Positions 52,355 to 62,315 of a DNA stretch of 64,000 bases are shown one piece after another. The number at the start of each line of letters is the position of its first letter. The first letter of the stretch is position 1. The position numbers and the translations under genes are program-made. Origin of the DNA: Flavobacteriaceae bacterium (GTDB lineage Bacteria; Bacteroidota; Bacteroidia; Flavobacteriales; Flavobacteriaceae); NCBI GenBank assembly GCA_030726725.1, contig JANRDC010000023.1:1-64000 (forward strand), in the 5' to 3' direction. The notes under the pieces were generated by a model. That model did no database searches. It was not told the origin of the DNA and saw nothing but the letters and a program-made list of their open reading frames with translations.

Positions 52355-55300
52355 TTAAGGTTTTAAGATTCCAGGTATTCCCGCTGGTTTTTTGGTTTGC
52401 CAGTCAAACGCAGGGGCTTTTTTGGCGACAGGAGCGATTTCATCTAAGGTATTGGCCTCATAAACAACGCCGTTCTTCACCACATGGGTTAAGGTGTTGG
52501 TGTGGCGAATATTTTCCAAAGGATTTTGATCCATAATCAAGATATCGGCTAGTTTTCCTGGGGCCAACGTGCCTAGGTCTCCGTCCAATCCCAAGGCGGT
52601 TGCTCCGGAGATGGTAGCCACGCGTAAAGCCTCATGTGGGGTCATTCCGCCGCTGGCTACTGACCAAAGTTCCCAGTGGTATCCCAATCCTTGAAGCTGT
52701 CCATGGCTGCCCACACCGCCGATACCACCGGCGCGCATCAAGTCTGTCATGAATTCCGCATGTTTTTTAAAGACGTGCTCTTGGTCCATAAACCAACCCG
52801 GTCTGCGTCTTGATTTGGAAGCGAGTTCTGCATAGGGCGTGAAATACTGCATTTTTGGATCGCTGTAAGGATTCTCTCTGGAGTAGTAATAATTTTCCGC
52901 CCAAGGACCTCCGTAGGAAACCAATAGGGTTGGTGTAATGGCCATTTTAGACTCAGCAGCTGTGGTGACCACATCTCTGTAGATGGGATAAATAGGCAAT
53001 GAATGCTCGTGTCCAGGATATCCATCCAACATATTGACCATGTTTTGCTTGAAATCCAAACCGCCTTCGGTGGTGGGCATCAATTCAAGTTCCTTGGCCG
53101 CCATAATGATCCACTGACGCTGTTGACGGTTCCCCACCAAATACATTTTGATGGTTTTGGTCTGGTAATAGGTGCTGTATTGTTTGAGCACATCCTTGGC
53201 GTGCTCCAAGCTCTTGATGTTGTAGCCCCAGTAACCTACGCCAGGTCCAGTGCTGTAGACTCTAGGTCCGTGAATCATTCCCGCATCGACCATGTCCGCG
53301 TAGGTAAGTACATCGGTAGTGGCTGTTTGTGGATCGCGGGTGGTGGTTACCCCGTAGGCGAGATTCGCGGAATAGATCCACACCTGGTTTTTGTGAACGC
53401 CCCACTGAGGCCACATATGGGCGTGGGTGTCGACAAATCCAGGGGTTAGGGTTTTTCCTTGCACATCGATGATCTTCGTTCCTTGAGGCACCTCAAGCGT
53501 TCCTGAAGCCCCGATCTGTGCTATTCTGTTGTTGTGGATCAATACATCGCCGCGCTCAACCACTTGATCTCCTTCCATGGTGACCAAGCGACCCCCTTGA
53601 AGCAAGGTATAGCCCTGAGGAATAGCACGGTTGTAGTAGGCCTTGATTTGCAGCTCTTCAGCCCTGTATCCAGGATCCTTTTCTTCTTTTTTGTCCTTTT
53701 TTTCCGCGTCTTTAGGAGCGTCCTTGGCGGCCAATGCTTTGGCTTTAGCCGCATCGGCCACACTGTCTTTGTAGGCCTTGGCGCGGTCTAAATCGTAGGC
53801 AAAATGACTAGCCCCTAAGGACCAATAAACTTTTTTGCTGTTGTCAGACCACTGGGCAAATTCGCCCCCGAGCACGGTCAGTTTTTCAGCGGGGAACGAG
53901 GCCTTATCGGCATCAGCCACCGAAATATTTGGGGTAGCGCCAATTTTTGGGATGAGCACCGTGTATAGATCGTTATTGATCTTGGCCAATGCCTTCTGCC
54001 CATTGGGCGCAATCAAGATTTCTGAGGGTCTTGAGGCGGTGTTGTTTTCTCTCCACCCTTCTTCTGCACTGGGTAGTGCCGCGTGGTCGTGGTCTTTGCC
54101 AAATACATCCGAAGAACCATAGGTTTTGATCCCGGTTAGTTTTAGGTGTTCTTTCTCGTCAGTCCCGTCCCATCGGATGGAAATCAATCCTTTACCGCCG
54201 TGGTTTAAGTAGACTCTATCTTCTGTTTTGGTGAAGTGTGGACGTTCTCTTCCTTTGGTTTTGTCGATGATCTGCACCGCTCCTCCTTGGGGAGAAATCC
54301 AAGCGAGTTGCTCTTGAGCTCTCGACTCAAAGGGCTCTACGGCATCGTCGATTACCTGGGCGCTACCCATCACAAACGCGATGCGGTTGCTGCGGTACGA
54401 CCAAGCAGGAGTGCTGTAGTAAGCAGGTGTTTGGGTTAAACGGGTGACCGTGTTTTTCTTGCCCAATACCGCTTTATACAAGTGTCCGCCTCCCGTCTGC
54501 CAGGTGGTAAAGACCAAAGCGGTTCCGTCTGGGGACCAGGCTGGCTGTGCCTCTACAAAATTGTGTTGGCTCACGCGAACCGGGGTTCCGCTGGGCAGGT
54601 TCATCACATAAAGTCGGTTCAGGGCTGTAAAGGCCAATCTTTTTCCATCCGGAGAAACCACTCCGTCTCTGATTTGTGTAGCCGTAGCCTTGGTCTCGTC
54701 TGAAATAGGGTATTTAAAGGAAAGCTGAGGTCCTAAATCGAGTTGTGCATCAACCGTGAATGGAATTTCCGTTGCGCTGTTGCTGGCGATGTCGATGGCG
54801 TGAATTTTACCTCCATAAGAGGCGATTAGTTTTTTGCTATCTGGTGTAAAAGACATGGCGGGAAGCACACCCATGGGGGCGATCGATTCCTGTTCGTCTC
54901 TCTGCACGGGATAAGCGAGCCAACGCTCCTTGCCGTCTGCTAAATTTCTGAGCACTAAACCGGTTTGTTCTTCAAATCTACTTCCGTACACCATCCACCG
55001 ACCATCAGGAGACAGAGTAGGCGTGAACGCAGATCCATAACGGCTTGTCAAGGTTTCTGTATCCCCATCCTCTAGGTTAAATCGCATGATCTGGTATTGT
55101 GGAAGTTGGGCGTTGTAGTTCCAAGCGCCATTTCTGCGGGAGAAATAAATCGAAAGACCATCAGGGCTAAATGCTGGATCAATAGTCTTTAAGGCTGCGG
55201 GTTCTTTGATTAATTGGGCGCCACCTCCACCATCTTTGTGGTAGATGTATGGCTTCATGTTGCGGCGACCCTTGGTACCCACGATGTATTGGCCGTCTGG

Positions 55301-55756
55301 ACTCCAGTCTGCTGAGGCGTATAATTGGTCGTTATCTTTGGTCAACGCCTTGGGCTCACTGCCTTCTTTTAATTCAAGAGTCCATATGTTGTCTGATCCA
55401 CTTTTATCGGAGATAAACACAATGGATTTTCCGTCTGGACTGTATTTGGGGTGCACGTCGTAGGGAACTCCTTGGGTAATCGCTTTAGCTGTGCCGCCCG
55501 CGATCGGCATCTCATAGATATCGCCCATCAGGTCAAAAACGATTTTTGTTCCGCTGGGGTGAACATCTACCGAAATCCAAGTACCCTCTTGGGTAGAGAA
55601 TTGGACCTTGCGTCCTGGTTCTAAGGGAAGTTCTTTGGTGGCTTTTTTCACCACACTGTCTTTGGTCTTCACAGCAGTGGTGTCTGCGGGTGTTTGCGCC
55701 CAAGTCCATGAGGCCAATCCTAGAGCGGCGATAAAGGCCCAAGTATGTTTTTTCAT
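52355..55756 (-). CDS. Secreted amidohydrolase with TolB-like PD40 propeller
   Basis: A 1133-residue protein with a signal peptide (MKKHTWAFIAALGLASWTWAQ). The N-terminal two-thirds consist of repeated PD40 blades (SPDGKSIVFISDKSGSDNIW, SPDGTALVFTTWQT and others). The C-terminal amidohydrolase domain begins LTPGFVDTHAHMWPQ, with the HxH metal motif, and continues with TIKMYLVG and GHEHSLPI and a closing GKLADILIMDQNP. The family is common in Bacteroidota with dipeptidase or imidazolonepropionase-like annotation; substrates are not known. A Lys/Asp-rich linker (KDAEKKDKKEEKDPG) separates parts of the protein near residue 670. Confidence 0.88.
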   Translation of the reverse strand: MKKHTWAFIAALGLASWTWAQTPADTTAVKTKDSVVKKATKELPLEPGRKVQFSTQEGTWISVDVHPSGTKIVFDLMGDIYEMPIAGGTAKAITQGVPYDVHPKYSPDGKSIVFISDKSGSDNIWTLELKEGSEPKALTKDNDQLYASADWSPDGQYIVGTKGRRNMKPYIYHKDGGGGAQLIKEPAALKTIDPAFSPDGLSIYFSRRNGAWNYNAQLPQYQIMRFNLEDGDTETLTSRYGSAFTPTLSPDGRWMVYGSRFEEQTGLVLRNLADGKERWLAYPVQRDEQESIAPMGVLPAMSFTPDSKKLIASYGGKIHAIDIASNSATEIPFTVDAQLDLGPQLSFKYPISDETKATATQIRDGVVSPDGKRLAFTALNRLYVMNLPSGTPVRVSQHNFVEAQPAWSPDGTALVFTTWQTGGGHLYKAVLGKKNTVTRLTQTPAYYSTPAWSYRSNRIAFVMGSAQVIDDAVEPFESRAQEQLAWISPQGGAVQIIDKTKGRERPHFTKTEDRVYLNHGGKGLISIRWDGTDEKEHLKLTGIKTYGSSDVFGKDHDHAALPSAEEGWRENNTASRPSEILIAPNGQKALAKINNDLYTVLIPKIGATPNISVADADKASFPAEKLTVLGGEFAQWSDNSKKVYWSLGASHFAYDLDRAKAYKDSVADAAKAKALAAKDAPKDAEKKDKKEEKDPGYRAEELQIKAYYNRAIPQGYTLLQGGRLVTMEGDQVVERGDVLIHNNRIAQIGASGTLEVPQGTKIIDVQGKTLTPGFVDTHAHMWPQWGVHKNQVWIYSANLAYGVTTTRDPQTATTDVLTYADMVDAGMIHGPRVYSTGPGVGYWGYNIKSLEHAKDVLKQYSTYYQTKTIKMYLVGNRQQRQWIIMAAKELELMPTTEGGLDFKQNMVNMLDGYPGHEHSLPIYPIYRDVVTTAAESKMAITPTLLVSYGGPWAENYYYSRENPYSDPKMQYFTPYAELASKSRRRPGWFMDQEHVFKKHAEFMTDLMRAGGIGGVGSHGQLQGLGYHWELWSVASGGMTPHEALRVATISGATALGLDGDLGTLAPGKLADILIMDQNPLENIRHTNTLTHVVKNGVVYEANTLDEIAPVAKKAPAFDWQTKKPAGIPGILKP

Positions 55757-55801
55757 CGATATGTTTTAAGGTTGGAAAAGGTACAAATATTTTTGATTGA
55801 T

Positions 55802-55809
55802 TATCTTTA
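55802..55809 (+). promoter_or_regulatory. -7-like element TATCTTTA before the met-zincin
   Basis: One mismatch from TAnnTTTG, 26 bases before the start codon in the 79-base gap between divergent genes. Same octamer as at 17883 and 23843. Confidence 0.4.
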
Positions 55810-55835
55810 GGAAAAATTAAACAAAATACTGTTCT

Positions 55836-58181
55836 ATGGGAAAATGGGCGATTGCAATGATGGTGTTAACCGTGCTTTTTACAACCAGCGTTTCGGCGCA
55901 AAAGAAGCCAGCTGGTTTGGCTCGATTGGATTCGATAACCAAGGGAATGACGGCAGATACTGGACTGATCACCGTCTATATGCAGGCGGATCAAAACAAG
56001 CTGTTTTGGGCCATACCCGATTCTCTTTTTGGCACCCCAATGCTGATGGTCAGTCGCTATGTACAACTGCCTTCAGATTTTGCCGCCTATAAGAATGCGG
56101 GAAGTAAAACTGCGGAACAAGTAGTGGTCTTTCACAAAAAAGGCACCAAAGTTTTGTTGCAACAACAGTCCTACATCAATCAGGCAGATCCAGAAAGTCC
56201 GATTGCGCAAAGTGTAGAAAAGAACAATTTTTCGCCAATTTTGGCTGTTTTTGATCAAAAAAACAAAGAAAACGATCGAATTTTGATCGAAATGACTGAT
56301 TTCTTTATGGATGATTCTCCGGGGATGAATATCGTTTCCTCCTCCGAGAAGGAACAGTACAAAATGGGTGGGGTCGACAAAAAAAGGAGTTTGATCGATC
56401 GCTCAGTCGCCTATCCACTCAATGTGGAGACCACGCATACCTTGACTTACAACGCCAACAAACCCCCTAGAGGGAATCGGGGCAACACCTTGAGCATACA
56501 GGTCAATCACTCGCTCATCGCCTTGCCCAAAGTGCCGATGACCGAGCGCAGCGTAGATTCCAGGGTTGGCTGGTTTTCTTTAGAAAAATACAACTATTCA
56601 TCTGAGGCGCTCAAATCGGATAATTACCGCATTGCCAGACGTTGGCGCATGGAGCCATCTGATCCTGAGGCCTATGCCAGAGGTGAATTGGTCACCCCCA
56701 AGAAACCCATCGTTTTTTATTTAGATCCAGCGACCCCAGAGCGATGGAGGCCCTATTTTAAGCAAGGAATTGAAGATTGGGCTCCTGTTTTTGAGCGCGC
56801 TGGATTTAAGAACGCTATTGTGGCCAAAGATCCACCTACTGCGGAACAAGACCCCGAGTTTAGTCCGGAAGATGTGCGCTATTCCACGGTTCGCTACGTC
56901 GCCTCAACCACCCGTAATGCCACGGGGCCCTCGGTAGCTGATCCCCGCAGTGGAGAGATTTTAGAGAGTGATGTCATTTGGTACCACAATCATTTGCGCT
57001 CATACCGCAACAGATACCTGATCGAAACAGCAGCGGCCAACCCCTCGGCAAGAACCCTGGATACGCCCGAAGAAGAAATAGGGGAAATGATGCGCCGAGT
57101 GATCGCCCACGAAGTAGGGCACGCCTTGGGATTGCCCCACAACATGAAGGCGAGTGCTGCATACCCAGTGGATTCGTTGCGCTCGGCTGACTTTACCCAG
57201 AAAATGGGGATTGCTGCGACGATTATGGACTATGCGCGCTATAATTACGTCGCTCAACCCGGGGATGAAGGCGTGCGTTTTGTCCGGCAAATGGGCCCTT
57301 ATGACGATTACGCCATAGAATGGGGCTACCGGTATTTTTCAGACGAGCAACAAGGCGCGCAGTGGCTAAAATCATTTGTGGATGAGCGCTCCTTAAACCC
57401 CCTATATCAGTTTGGCAGCGGGGGATTGGATCCCAATGCCCAAACAGAAAACATCGGGGATGACCCGGTCAAGGCATCTAGATACGCGTTGAAGAACCTA
57501 AAAATAGTCGCCAAAAACCTAGAGGCTTGGACCACCCCAGTGGGTGCAGATTACGAGGACCTCAAGGAATTGCATACCGAACTGATCGATGCGTACCGAA
57601 GATATATCAACCATGTCATCGCCTTAGTGGGTGGGGTCAATGAAACCTTTGCGCTTAAGGGACAGTCGGCTATGCCGTACCAGGTAGTGGACAAAGACAA
57701 ACAGCAAGAAGCGTTGTCTTTTTTACAAGAGTCTCTTTGGTCAACCCCCTCTTGGCTGGTAGCTCCAGAAGTGGTTGGTCGATTTACGGATGAGGGGATG
57801 TTGTCCCGTGTGGAGCAATTGCAAAAGGCAGCGCTGTTTAGGTTGATGAGTACGGAGCGTTTAAACCAGATGGTGTCGGCTGAACAGACTTTGCCCGGGA
57901 AGGGCTTAACCGCACAAGAACTGGTCGAGATCCTTTATGAAGATTTGGTCGAAGACAATACACTTTCACAGGTTTCTTTGCGCCATCTGCAAGCTGGATT
58001 TATGGAGCGTTTGGTCGAGATGCTGAACGATCCAAAATTGGTTCCAGCGATGAGGGCGCATGCTTATGAGCAATTAGAAGATATGTCGGATGATTTGCGC
58101 AAAAAGAAAAAAGGGGCTTCTGGTTTGGCTGAAGAGCACATCGAATGGATGTTACACGCTTTAAAGCCTTACAAAGATTAA
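55836..58181 (+). CDS. Zinc-dependent metalloprotease (DUF5118/DUF5117/met-zincin)
   Basis: A 781-residue exported metalloprotease. A signal peptide (MGKWAIAMMVLTVLFTTSVSAQ) is followed by N-terminal DUF5118- and DUF5117-like regions, then the met-zincin domain with HEVGHALGLPHNM near residue 425 (HExxHxxGxxH) and a Met-turn candidate ATIMDYARYNY. The C-terminal third is helical. The family is widespread in Bacteroidota and annotated as zinc-dependent metalloprotease, with substrates unknown. It is divergent from the amidohydrolase gene, and the acetoacetyl-CoA synthetase begins 9 bases after its stop. Confidence 0.9.
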   Translation: MGKWAIAMMVLTVLFTTSVSAQKKPAGLARLDSITKGMTADTGLITVYMQADQNKLFWAIPDSLFGTPMLMVSRYVQLPSDFAAYKNAGSKTAEQVVVFHKKGTKVLLQQQSYINQADPESPIAQSVEKNNFSPILAVFDQKNKENDRILIEMTDFFMDDSPGMNIVSSSEKEQYKMGGVDKKRSLIDRSVAYPLNVETTHTLTYNANKPPRGNRGNTLSIQVNHSLIALPKVPMTERSVDSRVGWFSLEKYNYSSEALKSDNYRIARRWRMEPSDPEAYARGELVTPKKPIVFYLDPATPERWRPYFKQGIEDWAPVFERAGFKNAIVAKDPPTAEQDPEFSPEDVRYSTVRYVASTTRNATGPSVADPRSGEILESDVIWYHNHLRSYRNRYLIETAAANPSARTLDTPEEEIGEMMRRVIAHEVGHALGLPHNMKASAAYPVDSLRSADFTQKMGIAATIMDYARYNYVAQPGDEGVRFVRQMGPYDDYAIEWGYRYFSDEQQGAQWLKSFVDERSLNPLYQFGSGGLDPNAQTENIGDDPVKASRYALKNLKIVAKNLEAWTTPVGADYEDLKELHTELIDAYRRYINHVIALVGGVNETFALKGQSAMPYQVVDKDKQQEALSFLQESLWSTPSWLVAPEVVGRFTDEGMLSRVEQLQKAALFRLMSTERLNQMVSAEQTLPGKGLTAQELVEILYEDLVEDNTLSQVSLRHLQAGFMERLVEMLNDPKLVPAMRAHAYEQLEDMSDDLRKKKKGASGLAEEHIEWMLHALKPYKD

Positions 58182-58190
58182 TCAACCAAT

Positions 58191-60185
58191 ATGGAAGCTG
58201 ATCTGCCCGAAAATACCTGGCCCACTCCAGCGCTTTTATGGTCCCCACAGGGAACGGAGGCGGGGCGGCCTAGGCCGCCCCGCTATGACGCTTTTATAGC
58301 GTACTGCGCCACGCACTGTGCCGAGTCACTGGCGCAGCATGCTGGTCCAGCGCCCTGGTCTGTCGAGGCCATACATCGATGGTCAATCTCAGATCTCGGA
58401 AGTTTTTGGGGTGCAGTAGCTGATTTTTTTGAGGTCCAATGGACCCAAAAACCAATATCCATTGTCGAACCAGGTCCTACATTTTACCAGACCCATTGGT
58501 TTCGCGGGGGGCAGTTGAGTTATGCAGCCCAAGTCATGGCTCAAAAAACCGATCAACGTCCCGCTTTGGTGGCCTTGGAAGAAAATGGAACAGAGCGGGT
58601 GATTTCTTGGGATGCCTTGGAACAGGCGGCCGGTCGTTGGCAAGCCAAGTTGCGGGCTGCTGGAGTGACTCATGGGGATCGAGTGGTCGCCATGGCGAGA
58701 AATACCCCGGAAACAATTGCTGCTTTTCTGGCGGTCAACGGTTTGGGGGCTATTTGGTCCAGTTGCGCTCCTGAGTTTGGGGCAGAAGCGATTGTAGATC
58801 GCTGTGCTCAGATAGAGCCTAAGGTTTTCTTGTACGCCCCTGAGTATCCGTATAACGGAAAAGTTTTTGACCTAAAAACCAAAGCCCAGCAGGTGATTGC
58901 TTCCTTGGACACATTGGCCATGTCGGCGCCTCTTGACGCTTCGATTTGGGAGGAGATCGAACCTGCTCCGCCCTTGAGTTGTCTGGCGGTTGATGCGGAC
59001 CATCCGATTTGGATTCTGTATTCTTCCGGGACCACCGGAAAGCCTAAAGCCATTGTGCACCGCACTGCGGGCATGGTGGTGGAGCACTACAAAGCCTTGG
59101 GGATTCACCAGGATGTACAGACCGGGGACGGTTATTTTTGGTACAGCACCACAGGTTGGATGATGTGGAATTACGCTTTGTCCTCTTTGCTTTTGGGGGC
59201 TACTCTATATCTGTATGACGGAGCGCCTACCTACCCGGATTCCGGAATTTTGTGGCGTTGGGCGGCCAGACACGGCGTCGACCACTTTGGTGCAGGCGCT
59301 CCGTTTTACGGACATGCGGTCCAACAGATCGATCCGTTGTCGGGCCAATCCTGGAGCGCATTAAAAACCTTGGGTGCAACAGGAGCACCGCTCTCCGCGG
59401 GTGTTTTTGAAGCGCTGCACCAGCGCCATCCACAGGCCCAGATCATTTCGCTTTCCGGAGGAACCGACGTGTGCACGGCTTTTGTCGGGGGACATCCCAG
59501 AAAACCGGTGTATGCAGGTTATTTACAAGCCCCTAGCCTGGGCGCCGATGTTCAGTCATGGAGTCCTAAAGGCCGGCCTTTGACCGGAACACTTGGCGAA
59601 TTAGTCATCGCCCAACCCATGCCGTGCATGCCGGTGTCCTTTTGGCAGGACAAGGAGTTCAGTCGCTACCACGACAGTTATTTTGATCGTTTTCCCGGGG
59701 TTTGGTGCCATGGGGATTGGATCCGAATCGATCCACCTTATGGATTGCAGATCACTGGTCGTTCGGACGCAACCCTCAACCGTCAAGGAGTGCGTATTGG
59801 CACTGCTGAGATCTATCAAGCCTTGGAGGATTTGCCCTGGATACAAGACACTTTGGTACTCGACTTGGAAGACCCCAGCGGTAAAGGCCCTTCCATGATG
59901 CCGCTTTTCGTGGTCACCAATACGCTCAATGCAGACCGCATACAGGAAATCAAGGATCAGCTCAGAAGAAGGTGCAGCCCTAGGCATGTACCCGACCGAA
60001 TTTTTTGGGTGCGCGACATTCCCTACACGCTTAGCGGAAAAAAACTGGAAGTGCCTTTAAAAAAGTGGTTGATGGGCGTCTCTAAACACCAAGCGATGAC
60101 GGTGGATGCCTTGAGGAACCCGAGTGCTTTGGATGATTTTGAGCAGTTGATTCCCCAGATCGAGCGTTTCTTTACACAAACTTAA
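58191..60185 (+). CDS. Acetoacetyl-CoA synthetase
   Basis: Activates acetoacetate with CoA and ATP. The 664-residue adenylate-forming enzyme has the family N-terminal FWGAVADFFEVQW, the P-loop YSSGTTGKPKAIVHR, GTAEIYQALE and the C-terminal lysine motif YTLSGKKLEVPLKK. The N-terminal segment contains a perfect 24-base palindrome (58260-58283) encoding AGRPRPPR where related proteins have other sequence. It is cytoplasmic, probably used in ketone body or polyhydroxybutyrate-like metabolism. It directly follows the met-zincin gene. Confidence 0.92.
   Translation: MEADLPENTWPTPALLWSPQGTEAGRPRPPRYDAFIAYCATHCAESLAQHAGPAPWSVEAIHRWSISDLGSFWGAVADFFEVQWTQKPISIVEPGPTFYQTHWFRGGQLSYAAQVMAQKTDQRPALVALEENGTERVISWDALEQAAGRWQAKLRAAGVTHGDRVVAMARNTPETIAAFLAVNGLGAIWSSCAPEFGAEAIVDRCAQIEPKVFLYAPEYPYNGKVFDLKTKAQQVIASLDTLAMSAPLDASIWEEIEPAPPLSCLAVDADHPIWILYSSGTTGKPKAIVHRTAGMVVEHYKALGIHQDVQTGDGYFWYSTTGWMMWNYALSSLLLGATLYLYDGAPTYPDSGILWRWAARHGVDHFGAGAPFYGHAVQQIDPLSGQSWSALKTLGATGAPLSAGVFEALHQRHPQAQIISLSGGTDVCTAFVGGHPRKPVYAGYLQAPSLGADVQSWSPKGRPLTGTLGELVIAQPMPCMPVSFWQDKEFSRYHDSYFDRFPGVWCHGDWIRIDPPYGLQITGRSDATLNRQGVRIGTAEIYQALEDLPWIQDTLVLDLEDPSGKGPSMMPLFVVTNTLNADRIQEIKDQLRRRCSPRHVPDRIFWVRDIPYTLSGKKLEVPLKKWLMGVSKHQAMTVDALRNPSALDDFEQLIPQIERFFTQT
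58260..58283. repeat. Perfect 24-base GC palindrome inside the acetoacetyl-CoA synthetase gene
   Basis: Each arm is GCGGGGCGGCCT and its exact reverse complement, with no loop base between. Twelve contiguous pairs, nearly all G-C, far denser in GC than the surrounding gene. The palindrome starts 69 bases after the start codon and is translated in frame as an Arg/Pro-rich stretch. It may be a small palindromic insertion or an mRNA hairpin that controls translation. No second copy is noticed in the window. Confidence 0.9.
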
Positions 60186-60204
60186 TGCGCCTCCCACCTT
60201 ATTT

Positions 60205-60220
60205 ATCGTAATATTGCGAT
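60205..60220. promoter_or_regulatory. Probable ArsR operator overlapping the ars promoter
   Basis: ATCG-T-AATATT-G-CGAT is an imperfect inverted repeat (ATCGyAATATTrCGAT) just ahead of arsR. It contains TAATATTG (60209-60216), one mismatch from TAnnTTTG. An ArsR dimer bound here would block the promoter until arsenite or a similar metal arrives. Confidence 0.65.
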
Positions 60221-60224
60221 TGAT

Positions 60225-60575
60225 ATGGGCAGCACCAAAAACAGCGGGGATTATTCACCAGAAGTGGTTCAGTGGGCCTCTTGGGCCAAGGCATTGGCCC
60301 ATCCAGCGCGCATTGAAATCATCCGATTTTTATCGCGTCAGGAAAGCTGTGTTTGCTCAGCCGTGGTCGATCAACTCGATTTGGCCCAATCCACCGTTTC
60401 TCAGCATTTAAAAGCCCTAAAACAGGCGGGTATCATTCGAGGTACCATCAGCGGAACTCAAGTGTGCTATTGCTTGGATCCAGAAACTTGGGCCCAGATT
60501 CGTTTGGGCTGGAATACTTTATTTGACCAGTGCGCACCCCAGTTGTTGTGTTGTGCTCCTGATGAACCAAAATAA
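60225..60575 (+). CDS. arsR: ArsR-family metal-responsive repressor
   Basis: A 116-residue winged-helix repressor. [14 protein letters not shown] and [21 protein letters not shown] form the HTH, and the CVC pair at residues 42 and 44 matches the As(III)-binding ELCVCDL site. More cysteines close the C-terminus ([10 protein letters not shown]). It starts 5 bases after the palindromic operator, so it represses itself and the acr3-arsC genes. The track's overlapping ORF at 60214 is a shadow. Confidence 0.93.
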   Translation: MGSTKNSGDYSPEVVQWASWAKALAHPARIEIIRFLSRQESCVCSAVVDQLDLAQSTVSQHLKALKQAGIIRGTISGTQVCYCLDPETWAQIRLGWNTLFDQCAPQLLCCAPDEPK

Positions 60576-60583
60576 ATCTTTAC

Positions 60584-61669
60584 ATGAAAACACCTGCTTC
60601 TTCTTTACCAGATCCCTCAAAATGCGCCCCAGCTTTTGAGCGCAAGCGGCTGGGATTTGTCGATCGCTACCTCACCCTTTGGATTTTTGCCGCCATGGCG
60701 CTGGGTGTTGCTTTAGGGGTATGGGTGCCCGAATTTGGTGCTTCCGTGGAAGGATGGGGCAGTGGCACGACCAATATTCCCATCGCCATCGGTTTGATTG
60801 CCATGATGTATCCGCCCTTTGTCAAGGTGCGCTACGAAGCCTTGTCAGAGGTGTTTAAAAACACCAAAATTCTCGGGATATCCCTGTTGATCAATTGGGT
60901 GATTGGCCCGTTGTTGATGTTTGCCTTGGCCATCTTGTTTCTGCGCGACCAGCCGGAATACATGGTGGGGTTGATTTTGATCGGATTGGCCCGCTGTATC
61001 GCGATGGTCATTGTTTGGAATGAGTTGGCCGGGGGTAGCCGGGAGTACGCGGCTGGTTTGGTGGCCCTGAACAGTATTTTTCAGGTGTTGCTCTACAGCG
61101 TGTACGCCTATGTGTTTATCACGGTATTGCCTCCGTATTTCGGGGTAGCATCCACCGTAGTTTCTATCTCCATGGGGCAAATAGCCCAGAGTGTGGCCAT
61201 CTACCTAGGCATTCCCTTTGCCGGAGGTTACCTGACCCGAAAGCTGCTGAGAACACCAGGCCGTGCCGAGTGGTTTGACAACGTTTTTGTCCCCAGGGTT
61301 TCTCCGCTCACCTTGGTGGCTTTACTGGCCACCATCGTGTTGATGTTTAGCCTAAAAGGGAGTGTTATCGTGTCGCTTCCTTTTGATGTACTGCGCATCG
61401 CTATACCTTTGGTGATTTATTTTGCACTGATGTTTGTCATCAGCTTTTGGGTGGCCAAACGCATGGGGGCCGATTACGCTACCAATGCTTCGATCGCATT
61501 TACCGCGGCCGGGAATAATTTCGAGTTGGCCATCGCCGTGGCGATCGGTGTATTTGGGTTGCATTCCGGACAGGCCTTAACCGGGGTGATCGGTCCCTTG
61601 GTCGAAGTTCCAGCATTAATTTTATTGGTCAAAGCCGCTTTGTGGTTAAAACAAAAATACTACCCATGA
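60584..61669 (+). CDS. ACR3-family arsenite efflux transporter
   Basis: A 361-residue inner membrane protein with about ten helices. It begins with a soluble stretch ending [11 protein letters not shown], then [17 protein letters not shown] and the conserved Cys of [17 protein letters not shown] in the fourth helix, followed by [20 protein letters not shown]-type motifs near the end ([17 protein letters not shown]). It belongs to ACR3 rather than ArsB. It exports As(III) (and sometimes Sb(III)) by proton antiport. It starts 8 bases after the arsR stop and overlaps arsC by ATGA. Confidence 0.95.
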   Translation: MKTPASSLPDPSKCAPAFERKRLGFVDRYLTLWIFAAMALGVALGVWVPEFGASVEGWGSGTTNIPIAIGLIAMMYPPFVKVRYEALSEVFKNTKILGISLLINWVIGPLLMFALAILFLRDQPEYMVGLILIGLARCIAMVIVWNELAGGSREYAAGLVALNSIFQVLLYSVYAYVFITVLPPYFGVASTVVSISMGQIAQSVAIYLGIPFAGGYLTRKLLRTPGRAEWFDNVFVPRVSPLTLVALLATIVLMFSLKGSVIVSLPFDVLRIAIPLVIYFALMFVISFWVAKRMGADYATNASIAFTAAGNNFELAIAVAIGVFGLHSGQALTGVIGPLVEVPALILLVKAALWLKQKYYP

Positions 61670-62268
61670 ACTATCCCTTATTAGATTATATCGCGGCTGT
61701 GGATACAGCAGCTGTACCCGCAGATCGGGTGGAGGTACTCACCCCATTGGTGGACCTGATCAAATCCCGTATCGCCCAGCAAATGCCGGTGGACTTGGTG
61801 TTTATCTGCACCCATAACTCCAGGCGCTCTGCTTTGGGCCAGTTTTGGGCCCAGGCGATGGCCCACCAAAAGGGAGTGTCCATCCGCACTTATTCCGGGG
61901 GGACCGAGGTCACTGCTTGTAACGAGCGCACCATTGCGGCTTTGATCCGCGCCGGGGTGCGTATTGAAGGGGATATGTCTCCACCTAACCCCCACTACCA
62001 GGCTTTTTACGATCTTGATCAACCGCCTTTAGTGTTGTATTCCAAGTTGTACGATGCGCCCGAGCTGCCCCAGTCGGATTTTGTTGCGGTGATGACCTGT
62101 GCTTCTGCGGATGAAGGTTGTCCATTTATTCCTGGCGCATCTGCCAGGTTACCGATCAGATACGAAGATCCCAAGGCTTTTGATGATACCCCTGGGGAGG
62201 CGGATGCCTACGACGAGCGCTGTGCCCAGATCGCTGCTGAAATGAAGTTTGTTTTTTCGTCCCTTTAA
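61666..62268 (+). CDS. arsC: Arsenate reductase (LMW-phosphatase type)
   Basis: Reduces arsenate to arsenite for export by the ACR3 pump. The catalytic P-loop CTHNSRR (CX5R, Cys48) follows VFI, as in thioredoxin-coupled ArsC and low-molecular-weight tyrosine phosphatases. The start is the ATG at 61666 ([10 protein letters not shown]), overlapping the acr3 stop by ATGA; the track start at 61642 lies within acr3. Its 200 residues exceed minimal ArsC (about 130), with an extra N-terminal helical stretch. Later cysteines ([10 protein letters not shown]) may provide the resolving thiols. Confidence 0.88.
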   Translation: MNYPLLDYIAAVDTAAVPADRVEVLTPLVDLIKSRIAQQMPVDLVFICTHNSRRSALGQFWAQAMAHQKGVSIRTYSGGTEVTACNERTIAALIRAGVRIEGDMSPPNPHYQAFYDLDQPPLVLYSKLYDAPELPQSDFVAVMTCASADEGCPFIPGASARLPIRYEDPKAFDDTPGEADAYDERCAQIAAEMKFVFSSL

Positions 62269-62290
62269 CGGGTGATCGGCGGAGTTGGTG

Positions 62291-62298
62291 TATATTTG
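62291..62298 (+). promoter_or_regulatory. -7 element TATATTTG before the U32-family gene
   Basis: An exact TAnnTTTG match 17 bases before the start codon, in the gap after arsC. No clear -33 TTG. Confidence 0.55.
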
Positions 62299-62315
62299 CC
62301 CCAAAATTTAGCCGG

